Assembly: GCA_017542125.1 (NCBI GenBank)
Contig: JAFXXU010000002.1
Coordinates: 1-39,669 of the forward strand
Reading direction: 5' to 3'
Length of the DNA stretch: 39,669 nt
DNA from: Ruminococcus sp.
Lineage (GTDB): Bacteria; Bacillota; Clostridia; Oscillospirales; Ruminococcaceae
The translations under genes and the position numbers were made by a program. A model generated the notes under the pieces. The model saw only the letters and a list, made by a program, of their open reading frames with translations. It was not told the origin of the DNA and ran no database searches. Below are positions 7,755 through 15,589 of the stretch, piece after piece. Every line of letters begins with the position of its first letter. The stretch's first letter is position 1.

Positions 7755-7876
7755 GCGTCCGGGAATGTTAATTGAAGGCGGGTATTGCGGAATGTTTACA
7801 AAAAATTTAAAAACATATGTTTGAATTCCTTTGTAATAATTAAATGAGATAACAAAACCTGCTTCGGCATAATACT

Positions 7877-7896
7877 CCCTGTTTGGACAGGGTTTT
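7877..7896 (+). terminator. Weak hairpin with short T tract
   Basis: CCCTGT at 7877-7882 pairs with ACAGGG at 7887-7892 around TTGG, followed by TTTT. An upstream AAAACCTG (7854-7861) could pair with the right arm instead, so alternative folds exist. The surrounding 7755-7968 stretch is AT-rich and otherwise empty to my reading. Confidence 0.35.
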
Positions 7897-7968
7897 CAAA
7901 AACAAGTACAAAAAAACGAACCGCATAAATAATGTTTTGTAAAATTGTGCTTTTTTACATAAAACCAG

Positions 7969-7997
7969 TTGACCTATACAAGATATTGTGGTATAAT
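7969..7997 (+). promoter_or_regulatory. Strong SigA-type promoter in the mraZ upstream region
   Basis: TTGACC (7969-7974) and consensus TATAAT (7992-7997) are separated by exactly 17 bases. The start site would be near 8004, about 350 bases before mraZ, and no gene begins soon after it. Confidence 0.8.
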
Positions 7998-8003
7998 ATA
8001 TTT

Positions 8004-8210
8004 GACGTAAAGTCACAGTTTAAAGCGCGAACCTATGTTCGTGAGAACGCATATTCTCCGATATCCCGACAGAATGATTAACAATTCGTTCAAAGGTTAC
8101 AAATGGGTTAAGCGATTTCGGGGAATTATTACAAATGCCGCCCCTCCCGGACAGGCTTTTGCCCTCCGATCTGCCGATCAGAGGGTGAAGCGGGCAAAAA
8201 ACTTATAATA
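8004..8210 (+). ncRNA. Possible structured leader or small RNA of unknown class
   Basis: About 210 bases lie between a strong promoter and the mraZ-proximal promoter with no plausible gene. The sequence can form CGAAC-CTAT-GTTCG (8028-8041 region) or the competing GTTC-GTGA-GAAC, which has a GNRA-type loop. It also has a long arm near 8159-8200 in which TTTTGCCC pairs with GGGCAAAA around CCTC/GATC complementarity. No match to a riboswitch consensus was seen. It could be an extended mraZ leader or an independent RNA; 6S RNA was considered but not established. Confidence 0.3.
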
Positions 8211-8215
8211 AAAGG

Positions 8216-8244
8216 TTGCATTTTCCGTTTTTGTGGTGTATAAT
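8216..8244 (+). promoter_or_regulatory. SigA-type promoter of mraZ and the dcw cluster
   Basis: TTGCAT (8216-8221) and consensus TATAAT (8239-8244) have a 17-base spacer. The predicted start near 8251 coincides with the first MraZ box, so repressor binding would block this promoter. Confidence 0.88.
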
Positions 8245-8250
8245 GATAGC

Positions 8251-8280
8251 AAGAGTGGTAAAAAGTGCGAAAAAGTGGTG
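8251..8280 (+). promoter_or_regulatory. MraZ operator: three 10-bp direct repeats
   Basis: Three consecutive 10-base units at 8251, 8261 and 8271 share AARAGTGSKR, with GTG at identical positions in each. MraZ of other bacteria binds promoter-proximal direct repeats with this 10-base period (AAAGTG-type in Mollicutes, TGGGN in E. coli). The array begins just downstream of the -10 box, which predicts negative autoregulation of the dcw cluster. An upstream frame extension of mraZ would run through it and is therefore unlikely to be coding. Confidence 0.85.
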
Positions 8281-8357
8281 AACGACCCCTAAATCTTTAC
8301 CGAATAGCACTGAAAACCCAAACTACGCTGTCAGGCCGCGAAACGGAGGTGAACACT

Positions 8358-8804
8358 TTGTCTGAGAACGAGCGCGGTAAGCACACCCTTATGGGTACAT
8401 TCTATCAGTCTATGGACGCCAAGGGCAGGATGACCTTCCCCGCAAAGCTGCGTGAGATCATCGGGGAAAGGTTCATCGTTACCAGAGGGAGCGACGGGTG
8501 CCTGTTCGTCTACTCCTGCGAGGAGTTCGAGCAGAGAGCCGAGAGGATCGGCAAGCTGCCCATGTCCCAGGCAAGGAACTTCCAGCGCGTCTTTATGGCT
8601 AATGCAGGCGAGGTCGAGGCCGACAAGCAGGGAAGGATACTCATTCCCCCCGCTCTCCGTGAGCTTGCGGGGCTCGACAAGGAAATAGTTGTTGCGGGCG
8701 TATCCGACAGGTGCGAGATCTGGGACAGACAGAAATGGGAGGAATTCAACGGCAGCGTTGACCTCGGCGCACTTATGGACGCTCTGGAGGGACTTGATTT
8801 TTAG
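8358..8804 (+). CDS. mraZ: Transcriptional regulator MraZ
   Basis: This is the first gene of the dcw cluster, encoding a DNA-binding AbrB/MraZ-fold regulator that represses its own operon. The duplicated MraZ signature is seen as MDAKGRMTFPAKLRE and, about 55 residues later, VEADKQGRILIPPALRE. A TTG start at 8358 was chosen because a perfect GGAGGTG (8345-8351) precedes it by 6-7 bases; the frame is open further upstream to 8265, but that would lie in the operator. The product is 148 residues, near the family length, with a short extra N-terminus; the ATG at 8391 has no good ribosome site. Its stop codon overlaps the GTG start of rsmH (TAGTG). Confidence 0.93.
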   Translation: MSENERGKHTLMGTFYQSMDAKGRMTFPAKLREIIGERFIVTRGSDGCLFVYSCEEFEQRAERIGKLPMSQARNFQRVFMANAGEVEADKQGRILIPPALRELAGLDKEIVVAGVSDRCEIWDRQKWEEFNGSVDLGALMDALEGLDF

Positions 8805-9736
8805 TGGAATTCCGCCATTACTCGGTAATGCTCCGGGAGAGCATCGAAGGGCTCTGCATAAGACCCGACGGGATATATGTTGACGGCACCGCAGGCGGCG
8901 CAGGTCATTCGAGGGAGATAGCCAAGCAGCTCACCCCCGGGCAGGGAAGACTCATTGCCCTTGACCGCGACCCCGAGGCCATTGCCGTAGCGGCTGAGAG
9001 GCTCAAGGGCCTCCCCGCGCAGGTGATAAAGGCCAATTATTCCGAGATAAGAACGGTGCTTTCGGACCTGGGTATAGACCGGGTGGACGGCGTGCTGATG
9101 GATCTGGGAGTTTCAAGCTATCAGCTGGACAACGGTGAGAGAGGCTTCTCCTATCATCAGGACGCTCCTCTGGATATGAGAATGAGCAGCGAGGGCATCT
9201 CCGCCCGGGACATTGTTAATGAGTACACCGCCGAGCAGCTCTCGAAGATCATCTTCGAGTACGGCGAGGAAAAATTCGCCCGGAGCATCGCGGCGAATAT
9301 AGTTAAGGCAAGGGCGCAGAAGCCTGTGGAGACCACCTCGGAGCTGGCTGAGATCATCAAGAGCTCCGTTCCCCAGAAGGCAAGGCGTGAGAAGAACCCC
9401 TGCAAAAAGACCTTCCAGGCTATCAGGATCGCCGTCAACGACGAACTCTCCCACCTGGACAGGGCGCTGGACGAGGCATTCGATGTCCTGAAGCCCGGCG
9501 GCAGGATGGCGATAATTACCTTCCACTCTTTGGAGGACAGGCTGGTGAAGCAGCGCTTCAAGACCTTCGCTGCGGGCTGTATCTGCCCGCCGGAGTTCCC
9601 CGTATGTGTCTGCGGGAGGACGCCCCGTGGCAGGATAATCACGAATAAGCCCATCGAGCCCTCGGAGGCCGAGCTTGCGGAGAACCTCCGCAGCCGCAGC
9701 GCCAAGCTGAGGATAATAGAAAAGATAAAGGACTGA
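8804..9736 (+). CDS. rsmH: 16S rRNA (cytosine(1402)-N(4))-methyltransferase RsmH
   Basis: This 310-residue S-adenosylmethionine-dependent methyltransferase acts on C1402 in the decoding centre of 16S rRNA. The sequence shows the RsmH opening EFRHYSVMLRESIEGL, the SAM-binding DGTAGGAGHS, DLGVSSYQLD near residue 103, and ITFHSLEDRLVKQRF near the C-terminus. Start is GTG, overlapping the last base of mraZ, and its length is normal. It is in its standard place after mraZ. A small GGATG-CAC-GCATCC hairpin directly follows the stop codon and has no T tract. Confidence 0.97.
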   Translation: MEFRHYSVMLRESIEGLCIRPDGIYVDGTAGGAGHSREIAKQLTPGQGRLIALDRDPEAIAVAAERLKGLPAQVIKANYSEIRTVLSDLGIDRVDGVLMDLGVSSYQLDNGERGFSYHQDAPLDMRMSSEGISARDIVNEYTAEQLSKIIFEYGEEKFARSIAANIVKARAQKPVETTSELAEIIKSSVPQKARREKNPCKKTFQAIRIAVNDELSHLDRALDEAFDVLKPGGRMAIITFHSLEDRLVKQRFKTFAAGCICPPEFPVCVCGRTPRGRIITNKPIEPSEAELAENLRSRSAKLRIIEKIKD

Positions 9737-9776
9737 GGATGCACGCATCCTTCGGATAAACGGATCGGTGATAGGT

Positions 9777-10280
9777 ATGGCAGAGATGAAGCAGAACAAT
9801 CTCGCTTTTGATTACAGTGTATATGACGAGGCTGTCCGTAGCGGCAGCATCGACGAAGATAATACCTCCGAGACCCGCGCAGCTGTTGTAAAGGAGCCCT
9901 CGGCTCACAGAACGACCAGTATAATCAAGGCCTTTTTCATCGCGGTAGCCGTTATGGGCATACTCTTTGCGATGATCTACGGCAGGGTAGAGCTCACCGC
10001 CCTCTATTCGCAGCAGAGCGATATGGAGGCCGAGCTCACAAGGCTCCGCAACGAGAATGTCAGCCTGGAGTCGGAGCTGGCTCAGAAAACGGGTCTTACC
10101 AAGATCGAGGATTACGCCGAAAATCAGCTGGGTCTCAAAAAGCTCGACCGCACTCAGATAGAGTACGTCGAGGTGCCCAAGACGGCAGTTGCCAAGGCTG
10201 CCGAGACCGGCGAGGATAATTTCTTCGTAAGCATAAAGCATTGGTTCAACAGCGTTCTGGAATATATCGGGGCGCAGTGA
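9777..10280 (+). CDS. ftsL: FtsL-like septal membrane protein
   Basis: This is a bitopic protein of about 167 residues: a cytoplasmic N-terminus of some 45 residues, one membrane segment (IIKAFFIAVAVMGILFAMIYG), then an extracytoplasmic leucine-zipper-like coiled coil (about 75-105) and TKIEDYAENQLGLKKLD, the typical FtsL/DivIC ending. It sits between rsmH and the class B PBP, the ftsL position. FtsL holds FtsW, the PBP and FtsQ together at the septum. The C-terminal extension after the coiled coil, about 40 residues with NFFVSIKHWFNSVLEYI, is longer than usual. The ATG at 9777 follows a GGTG-type site; a GTG at 9768 is the alternative. Confidence 0.82.
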   Translation: MAEMKQNNLAFDYSVYDEAVRSGSIDEDNTSETRAAVVKEPSAHRTTSIIKAFFIAVAVMGILFAMIYGRVELTALYSQQSDMEAELTRLRNENVSLESELAQKTGLTKIEDYAENQLGLKKLDRTQIEYVEVPKTAVAKAAETGEDNFFVSIKHWFNSVLEYIGAQ

Positions 10281-10292
10281 AATACAATTATA

Positions 10293-10327
10293 AAGAAAGC
10301 ACGGGGATACCCCTGCTTTCTTGTTTG
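10293..10327 (+). terminator. Attenuator-like hairpin between ftsL and the PBP gene
   Basis: AGAAAGCA and GGGG pair with CCCC and GCTTTCT around ATA, followed by the weak tract TTGTTTG. The hairpin is strong but the T run is broken, so partial termination inside the dcw operon is plausible. Confidence 0.55.
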
Positions 10328-10367
10328 CGTTTGATAAGCATTTGACAGGTATGCGAGGGAGCATAGG

Positions 10368-12722
10368 ATGAGAGACCACAACAACAGAACGGATGTCCCG
10401 AATAAAATAATGAGAAACCGCCTGACGCGCTATGTAGTCATAGTGATGCTGCTGGTGGTCATATGGATAGTCATTCAGCTGTTCAAGGTGGCAGTCACCG
10501 AGGCTGACAAGTGGCAGGAGCTGGCTAACTCACAGCAGGTGAGAAGCACCGTCACCCCCGCCTCCCGCGGCACTATCTACGATGTGAACGGTCAGGTCAT
10601 GGCAAGGAGCGCCACGGTCTATAACGTCTACGTTGACCCCGTGATGCTCTGGGACGACTACCTGAACAAGCGTGACGAAAGGATCAAGGAGCTGAACGAG
10701 CTCATCGAGAGCGAGCGCGATTCCGCCAAGCTGGAGCGCTACAAGCAGAAGCTTGCCGATACAAAATCCACCAAACAGACCTTCGACGAGCTGGTGCATT
10801 ACCTCTCCGCCACCCTGGGCGTGGAGACCGCCTCGGTGAGAGAGAAGTGTGAGAACACAGACTCCCGCTACGAGATAATCAAGAAGAACGTTGAAAAGAC
10901 CGTAGCCGTGCAGATAGAGGAATACCTCACCAATGAGGATCTGGACGGCGTAAGGTGCGAGCCTACCACCAAGAGGTTCTACCCCCAGGGCTCTCTGGCG
11001 TCAAACGTAATCGGGCACCTGAGCTACGACGGCGACGGCATCTACGGCCTTGAAGCCTATTACGACGACTACCTCAGGGGCATCGACGGCAGAGTCATCA
11101 CCGCCACCGCCCGCGACGGTACGGAGATACCTTACAGATACAGGCAGTCCTACGACGCACAGGACGGCGACTCGCTGATCCTGAACATTGATGTGAACAT
11201 CCAGTATCAGCTTGAAAAGGCTATGGAGAAGGCCGTCGAGAAGCATAAGCCCACCGACAGAGCCTGCGGCATCATTATGGACCCCAAGACCGGTGCGGTC
11301 CTGGCCATGGCTACAAATTACAGCTACGATCCCAACTATCCGGCTATAATCACCGATGAAAAGGCTGCCGCCAAGCTGGCCGGCCTTGACGAGAATTCCA
11401 AGGAGTACGAAAAGGTCAAGCTGGAGGCCTGGAGCACCCAGTGGAAGAACAAGGCAGTCTCAGAGCTGTATAACCCCGGCTCGGTATTCAAGGTCATCAC
11501 CGGCTCCTCCGCACTGGAGGAAAAGGCCATATCCCTTGAGGATACCTTCGCCTGCAACACCGCTATCAAGGTAGCTACCGAGACCATGCACTGCTGGTCT
11601 GACAGAGACCACGGCTTCCAGAACCTGGCTCAGGCAATGACCAACTCCTGCAACCCCGCATTTATCCAGATAGGCCAGAGGCTGGGCGCAGAGAGCTTCA
11701 GCAAGTATTTCAAGGCCTACGGCTTCACCGAGAAGACGGGCATAGACCTCCCCGGCGAGGCGGATTCCATCTACCACAGAGCCGAGAATATGTCGATAGT
11801 TGACCTGGCTGCTTCAAGCTTCGGTCAGTCAAATAAGGTAACGCCCATACAGATGGCTGCCGCCTACTGCGCGGTCATCAACGGCGGCTACCTCGTGACC
11901 CCCCAGGTGGTGGATAAGATAATCGACCCCAAGGGCAACGTGGTAGTGGATAACGAGCCCGTTATCAAGAGGCAGGTCATCTCCGAGACGGTATCCGCTC
12001 AGATGAGAGCGATACTTGAAAACGTGGTAAACTCCGCACAGGGCTCAAACTCCTACATCAAGGGCTACCGCATAGGCGGTAAGTCCGGTACCTCCCAGAA
12101 GCTGGACGAGGACAGAACGGGCGAGACCTACGTCGCCTCCTACTGCGCCTTTGCTCCCGCCGACGACCCGGAGGTGCTGATGCTGGTAATGGTCGATCAC
12201 CCCACCGGCGAGGATTACTACGGCTCACAGGTAGCGGCGCCTATCTGCGTCGAGGTGTTCGAGGAGATACTCCCCTATATGGGCTACTTCCCCCAGTACA
12301 CCGACGAGGAGCTGGCACAGCTCCAGGTCAACATCCCCAACGTGGAATTCACCCAGCCCAACGACGCCAGAAAGACCCTCACCGAGCTCGGCCTTAAGGT
12401 CAGAGTCGTGGGCAACGGAAACACAGTATATAAGCAGGTGCCCTCGGCAGTTATGGCTGAGAAGAGCAGCACCGTTATCCTCTACACAGAGAAGGATTAC
12501 ACCGAGCTTCCCGTCATCGTCCCGAATTTGAAGGGACTCACCAGAGCGGAGGCTAAGGAGGCGCTGGAAAGAGTGGGGCTGAACCTCACCTCGGAAGGCA
12601 GCGCCGTGGACCAGGAGGACGCCGTCGCCTCCGACGACCAGAGCGTGGCGGCAAACACCCCCACCCCCGTCGGAACGGCGGTAAAGGTCACCTTCGTGGC
12701 AAAGAACGTAAGCTCACAGTGA
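10368..12722 (+). CDS. Class B penicillin-binding protein with PASTA domains (FtsI/SpoVD type)
   Basis: This 784-residue transpeptidase cross-links septal peptidoglycan with FtsW. It has an N-terminal membrane anchor (YVVIVMLLVVIWIVIQLF, about 20-38), a dimerisation region starting at RGTIYDVNGQVMARS, and all three penicillin-binding motifs: SxxK as SVFK (Ser372), SxN as SCN (Ser427) and KSGT (Lys572). Two PASTA repeats follow, one from about residue 650 and one from PNLKGLTRAEAKEALERVGL. PASTA repeats distinguish Gram-positive division and sporulation PBPs (PBP2X, PBP2b, SpoVD). A single class B PBP here, instead of the pbpB-spoVD pair of Bacillus, may serve both vegetative division and sporulation. 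It contains an insertion near residues 100-180 rich in charged residues. Confidence 0.93.
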   Translation: MRDHNNRTDVPNKIMRNRLTRYVVIVMLLVVIWIVIQLFKVAVTEADKWQELANSQQVRSTVTPASRGTIYDVNGQVMARSATVYNVYVDPVMLWDDYLNKRDERIKELNELIESERDSAKLERYKQKLADTKSTKQTFDELVHYLSATLGVETASVREKCENTDSRYEIIKKNVEKTVAVQIEEYLTNEDLDGVRCEPTTKRFYPQGSLASNVIGHLSYDGDGIYGLEAYYDDYLRGIDGRVITATARDGTEIPYRYRQSYDAQDGDSLILNIDVNIQYQLEKAMEKAVEKHKPTDRACGIIMDPKTGAVLAMATNYSYDPNYPAIITDEKAAAKLAGLDENSKEYEKVKLEAWSTQWKNKAVSELYNPGSVFKVITGSSALEEKAISLEDTFACNTAIKVATETMHCWSDRDHGFQNLAQAMTNSCNPAFIQIGQRLGAESFSKYFKAYGFTEKTGIDLPGEADSIYHRAENMSIVDLAASSFGQSNKVTPIQMAAAYCAVINGGYLVTPQVVDKIIDPKGNVVVDNEPVIKRQVISETVSAQMRAILENVVNSAQGSNSYIKGYRIGGKSGTSQKLDEDRTGETYVASYCAFAPADDPEVLMLVMVDHPTGEDYYGSQVAAPICVEVFEEILPYMGYFPQYTDEELAQLQVNIPNVEFTQPNDARKTLTELGLKVRVVGNGNTVYKQVPSAVMAEKSSTVILYTEKDYTELPVIVPNLKGLTRAEAKEALERVGLNLTSEGSAVDQEDAVASDDQSVAANTPTPVGTAVKVTFVAKNVSSQ

Positions 12723-12755
12723 TATTCGCGGACTTTCAAGGGAGAAGGACTGAAT

Positions 12756-14189
12756 ATGAAACTTTATGATCTTATAAAAGGAATAGCGCAGACATCTCTG
12801 CCGGACAGAGAGATCACAGACGTCACCTCGGACACCCGCAAGGAGCTGCCCGCAGGCTTTGTGTTCGTGTGCATCAAGGGCAATACCTTCGACGGCCACA
12901 ATGCCGCAAAGGATATGCTGCAAAAGGGCGCGGCGGCAGTCATCACCGAGCGCGACCTGGGTCTGCCCGAGCAGATAATCGTCGAGGACACCAGAGCCGT
13001 TTACCCCGAGCTCTGCGCCAGATATTTCGGCGACCCCCAGAACAGCTTAAAGCTCATAGGCGTCACCGGCACCAACGGCAAGACCACCATCACCACCGTT
13101 ATGAAAAAGGTGCTTGACGGCTTCGGCAAGAAGGTGGGTCTCATAGGCACCTGCCAGAACGAGATCTGCGATAAGACGGTCCCCACCGACCGCACCACCC
13201 CCGAGCCTTACGAGCTCTTTGAGCTTTTCAGGAAGATGGCGGATGCGGGCTGCGAGTATGTCATAATGGAGGCATCCTCTCAGGGTCTGGAGCAGAAGAG
13301 GCTGGGTCCCTGCGAGTTTGCGGTGGGCATATTCACCAACCTCACCCAGGATCACCTTGATGTCCACGGAACTATGGAGAACTACTATCAGGCCAAGAAG
13401 CTGCTCTTTGACGTTTCGGCTCAGGCCATAATCAATATCGACGATTTCTACGGCAGGCGCTATCTTGAGGAGATCAGCTGCCCGAAGAACACCTACTCCG
13501 CAGAGCAGAAGGCGGATTTCTATGCCGAGGATATCCTCCTTTCGGCAAGCGGCGTAAAGTACGTCTACTGCGACGGCAAGAGCAAGCACAATGTTGATTT
13601 CAAAATGCCCGGAGTGTTCAACGTCTCCAACTCCCTGGCGGTCATCGCCTGCTGCGAGACTTTGGGCTTCGGTGCCGAGGCTGTTATCAGGCAGCTCAAT
13701 AATATGCAGGGCGTCCGCGGCAGAGCAGAGGTAGTCCCCACAGGCCGGGATTTCACCGTTATCTGCGACTACGCCCACACCCCCGACGCGCTGGCTAACG
13801 TCCTCTCGGCTATCAGAACGGGTGCAGAGGGCAAGGTAAAGTGCCTCTTCGGCTGCGGCGGCAACCGTGACGCCACCAAGCGCCCCCTAATGGCAGCAGC
13901 AGCGGCGGACAATTCCGATTTTCTCATCGTTACCTCCGATAACCCGAGAAATGAGGATCCCGAGGAGATAATCTCCGAGATCCTCACGGGTCTCGAGGGC
14001 AAGGATACCCCCTACATCAAGATCACCGACAGGCGCGAGGCCATCCACTGGGCGATCAAGAACGCCGAGAAGGATGACATCATCGTGCTGGCAGGCAAGG
14101 GTCACGAGGACTATCAGATCCTCGCCGGCGGCGTGAAGATCCACTTCGACGAGCGCGAGGTAGTCGCCGAGGCTCTGGCAGAGTGCTGA
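12756..14189 (+). CDS. murE: UDP-MurNAc-L-Ala-D-Glu:meso-diaminopimelate ligase MurE
   Basis: This 477-residue Mur ligase adds the third residue of the peptidoglycan stem peptide in the cytoplasm using ATP. The P-loop GVTGTNGKTT lies at about 102-111, the carbamylated-lysine region in the middle domain, and the specificity motif DNPRNEDP at about 395-402. DNPR with the following acidic residues is the pattern of meso-diaminopimelate-adding enzymes, so the wall should be DAP-type. Length is normal. An AGGGAGAAGG site precedes the ATG, 33 bases after the PBP stop. Confidence 0.97.
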   Translation: MKLYDLIKGIAQTSLPDREITDVTSDTRKELPAGFVFVCIKGNTFDGHNAAKDMLQKGAAAVITERDLGLPEQIIVEDTRAVYPELCARYFGDPQNSLKLIGVTGTNGKTTITTVMKKVLDGFGKKVGLIGTCQNEICDKTVPTDRTTPEPYELFELFRKMADAGCEYVIMEASSQGLEQKRLGPCEFAVGIFTNLTQDHLDVHGTMENYYQAKKLLFDVSAQAIINIDDFYGRRYLEEISCPKNTYSAEQKADFYAEDILLSASGVKYVYCDGKSKHNVDFKMPGVFNVSNSLAVIACCETLGFGAEAVIRQLNNMQGVRGRAEVVPTGRDFTVICDYAHTPDALANVLSAIRTGAEGKVKCLFGCGGNRDATKRPLMAAAAADNSDFLIVTSDNPRNEDPEEIISEILTGLEGKDTPYIKITDRREAIHWAIKNAEKDDIIVLAGKGHEDYQILAGGVKIHFDEREVVAEALAEC

Positions 14190-14195
14190 TCATTA

Positions 14196-14219
14196 TTCAA
14201 TGCACAACTGTGCATTGAA
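14196..14219. repeat. Perfect 11-bp inverted repeat between murE and murF (copy D)
   Basis: TTCAATGCACA is followed by AC and its exact complement. The arms match the CAATGCACA unit of the dispersed intergenic repeats at 3043, 6226 and 20315. In RNA it forms a hairpin just before the murF ribosome site, without a T tract. Confidence 0.7.
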
Positions 14220-14236
14220 ACAAAGGAGACGGTAGT

Positions 14237-15589
14237 ATGGACAAAATGACGCTTGGCGAGATCGTCGCGGCAGTGGACGGCAGCTTCGGCTACCCGTCGG
14301 ATGCGGATGTTCTGAGCATATCCACCGATACGCGGAAGATCACGGAGGATTCTGTGTTCCTGGCGCTCAAGGGCGATAACTTCGACGGTCACGACTTCGC
14401 AGCCAAGGCTATGGAGCAGGGCGCTCTTGCCGTCATAACCGAAAGACCCGTTGAGGGGGCTAAGTGCATTATTGTAGACTCCACAGCAAAGGCTCTCCTT
14501 GACCTGGGGCATTATTACCGTATGAAATTCGATATCCCCCTGGTGGGCATCACCGGCTCGGTGGGCAAGACCACTACCAAGGATATGATTGCCTGCGTGG
14601 TCTCCGGCAGGTATAAGACCCTTAAGACCGCCGGCAACCACAATAACGAGATAGGCGTCCCCCAGACCCTTTTCGGTCTTGACAGCAGCTATGAGGCCGC
14701 GGTCATCGAGATGGGTATGAACCACGCGGGGGAGATGTCCCGCCTCTCCACCTGCTCGGCACCCAACTGCTGCGTCATCACCAATATAGGCGTTTCCCAT
14801 ATCGAGAACCTGGGCTCTCAGGAGAATATCCTCCGGGCCAAGCTGGAGATACTGGACGGCGCCTCCCCCGACGCCCCCCTCATCCTGAACGGGGACGATA
14901 AGCTGCTGGCTTCGGCAGAGCTCCGGGGCAGGGAAGTCATCTACTATTCGCTCAAGGATAAGGACTGCGCCGTTTTCGCCTCGGATGTAAGAGCCGAGGA
15001 GGGCGCCGTAAGCTTTGATATCAACTATGAGGGGAAGAAATACCCCGCAGTGGTCAATGCTTTGGGCGAGCATAACGTCCGCAACGCGCTGGCAGCATTC
15101 ACCGTCGGCGTAAGGCTGGGCATCGACCCCGAAGCCTGTGCTGAGGCTCTGGCTGATTACAAGCCCGAGGGTCTCCGCCAGAACATCAAGGTCAGAAACG
15201 GCATCACTATGATCGTCGATTGCTACAACGCAGCCCCTGATTCCATGAGAGCCGCCTTCAATGTGTTATCACAGGTCAGGGTGGGCGAGGGCGGCAGGCG
15301 CTTCTGTGTCCTGGCCGATATGCTGGAGCTGGGCAAGAACTCAAAGACCTACCATAAGCAGGTAGGCAAATACATCAAGGCTGATATGCTGCTTTGCTAC
15401 GGCGAGAACTCGGCTTTCTATATCGAGGGCGCCGTAAAGAAGGGCTTTGACGAAAGCTGCTGCCGCCATTTCGACGACAAGCAGGAGCTCGCGGCGTTTC
15501 TGAAGTCACAGCTCCGTGAGGGTGATGCGGTGCTCTTCAAGGGCAGCCGCGGTATGAAGCTCGAGGAGGTCATCGAGAGTCTTGAATGA
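14237..15589 (+). CDS. murF: UDP-MurNAc-tripeptide:D-alanyl-D-alanine ligase MurF
   Basis: This 450-residue ATP-dependent ligase adds D-Ala-D-Ala to the UDP-MurNAc-tripeptide. It shows the P-loop GITGSVGKTTTK (about 104-115), the MurF-specific TAGNHNNEIGVPQTL, EMGMNHAGE and a DCYNAAPDSM segment in the C-terminal domain. The ATG follows AAAGGAGA by 8 bases. It directly follows murE as in most dcw clusters. Its last codons overlap the TTG start of the next gene. Confidence 0.97.
   Translation: MDKMTLGEIVAAVDGSFGYPSDADVLSISTDTRKITEDSVFLALKGDNFDGHDFAAKAMEQGALAVITERPVEGAKCIIVDSTAKALLDLGHYYRMKFDIPLVGITGSVGKTTTKDMIACVVSGRYKTLKTAGNHNNEIGVPQTLFGLDSSYEAAVIEMGMNHAGEMSRLSTCSAPNCCVITNIGVSHIENLGSQENILRAKLEILDGASPDAPLILNGDDKLLASAELRGREVIYYSLKDKDCAVFASDVRAEEGAVSFDINYEGKKYPAVVNALGEHNVRNALAAFTVGVRLGIDPEACAEALADYKPEGLRQNIKVRNGITMIVDCYNAAPDSMRAAFNVLSQVRVGEGGRRFCVLADMLELGKNSKTYHKQVGKYIKADMLLCYGENSAFYIEGAVKKGFDESCCRHFDDKQELAAFLKSQLREGDAVLFKGSRGMKLEEVIESLE

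Noticed and set aside
8265-8357. Upstream extension of mraZ from a GTG at 8265
   Set aside because: The extension runs through the MraZ operator and has no ribosome site, whereas TTG at 8358 has a perfect GGAGGTG at good distance.
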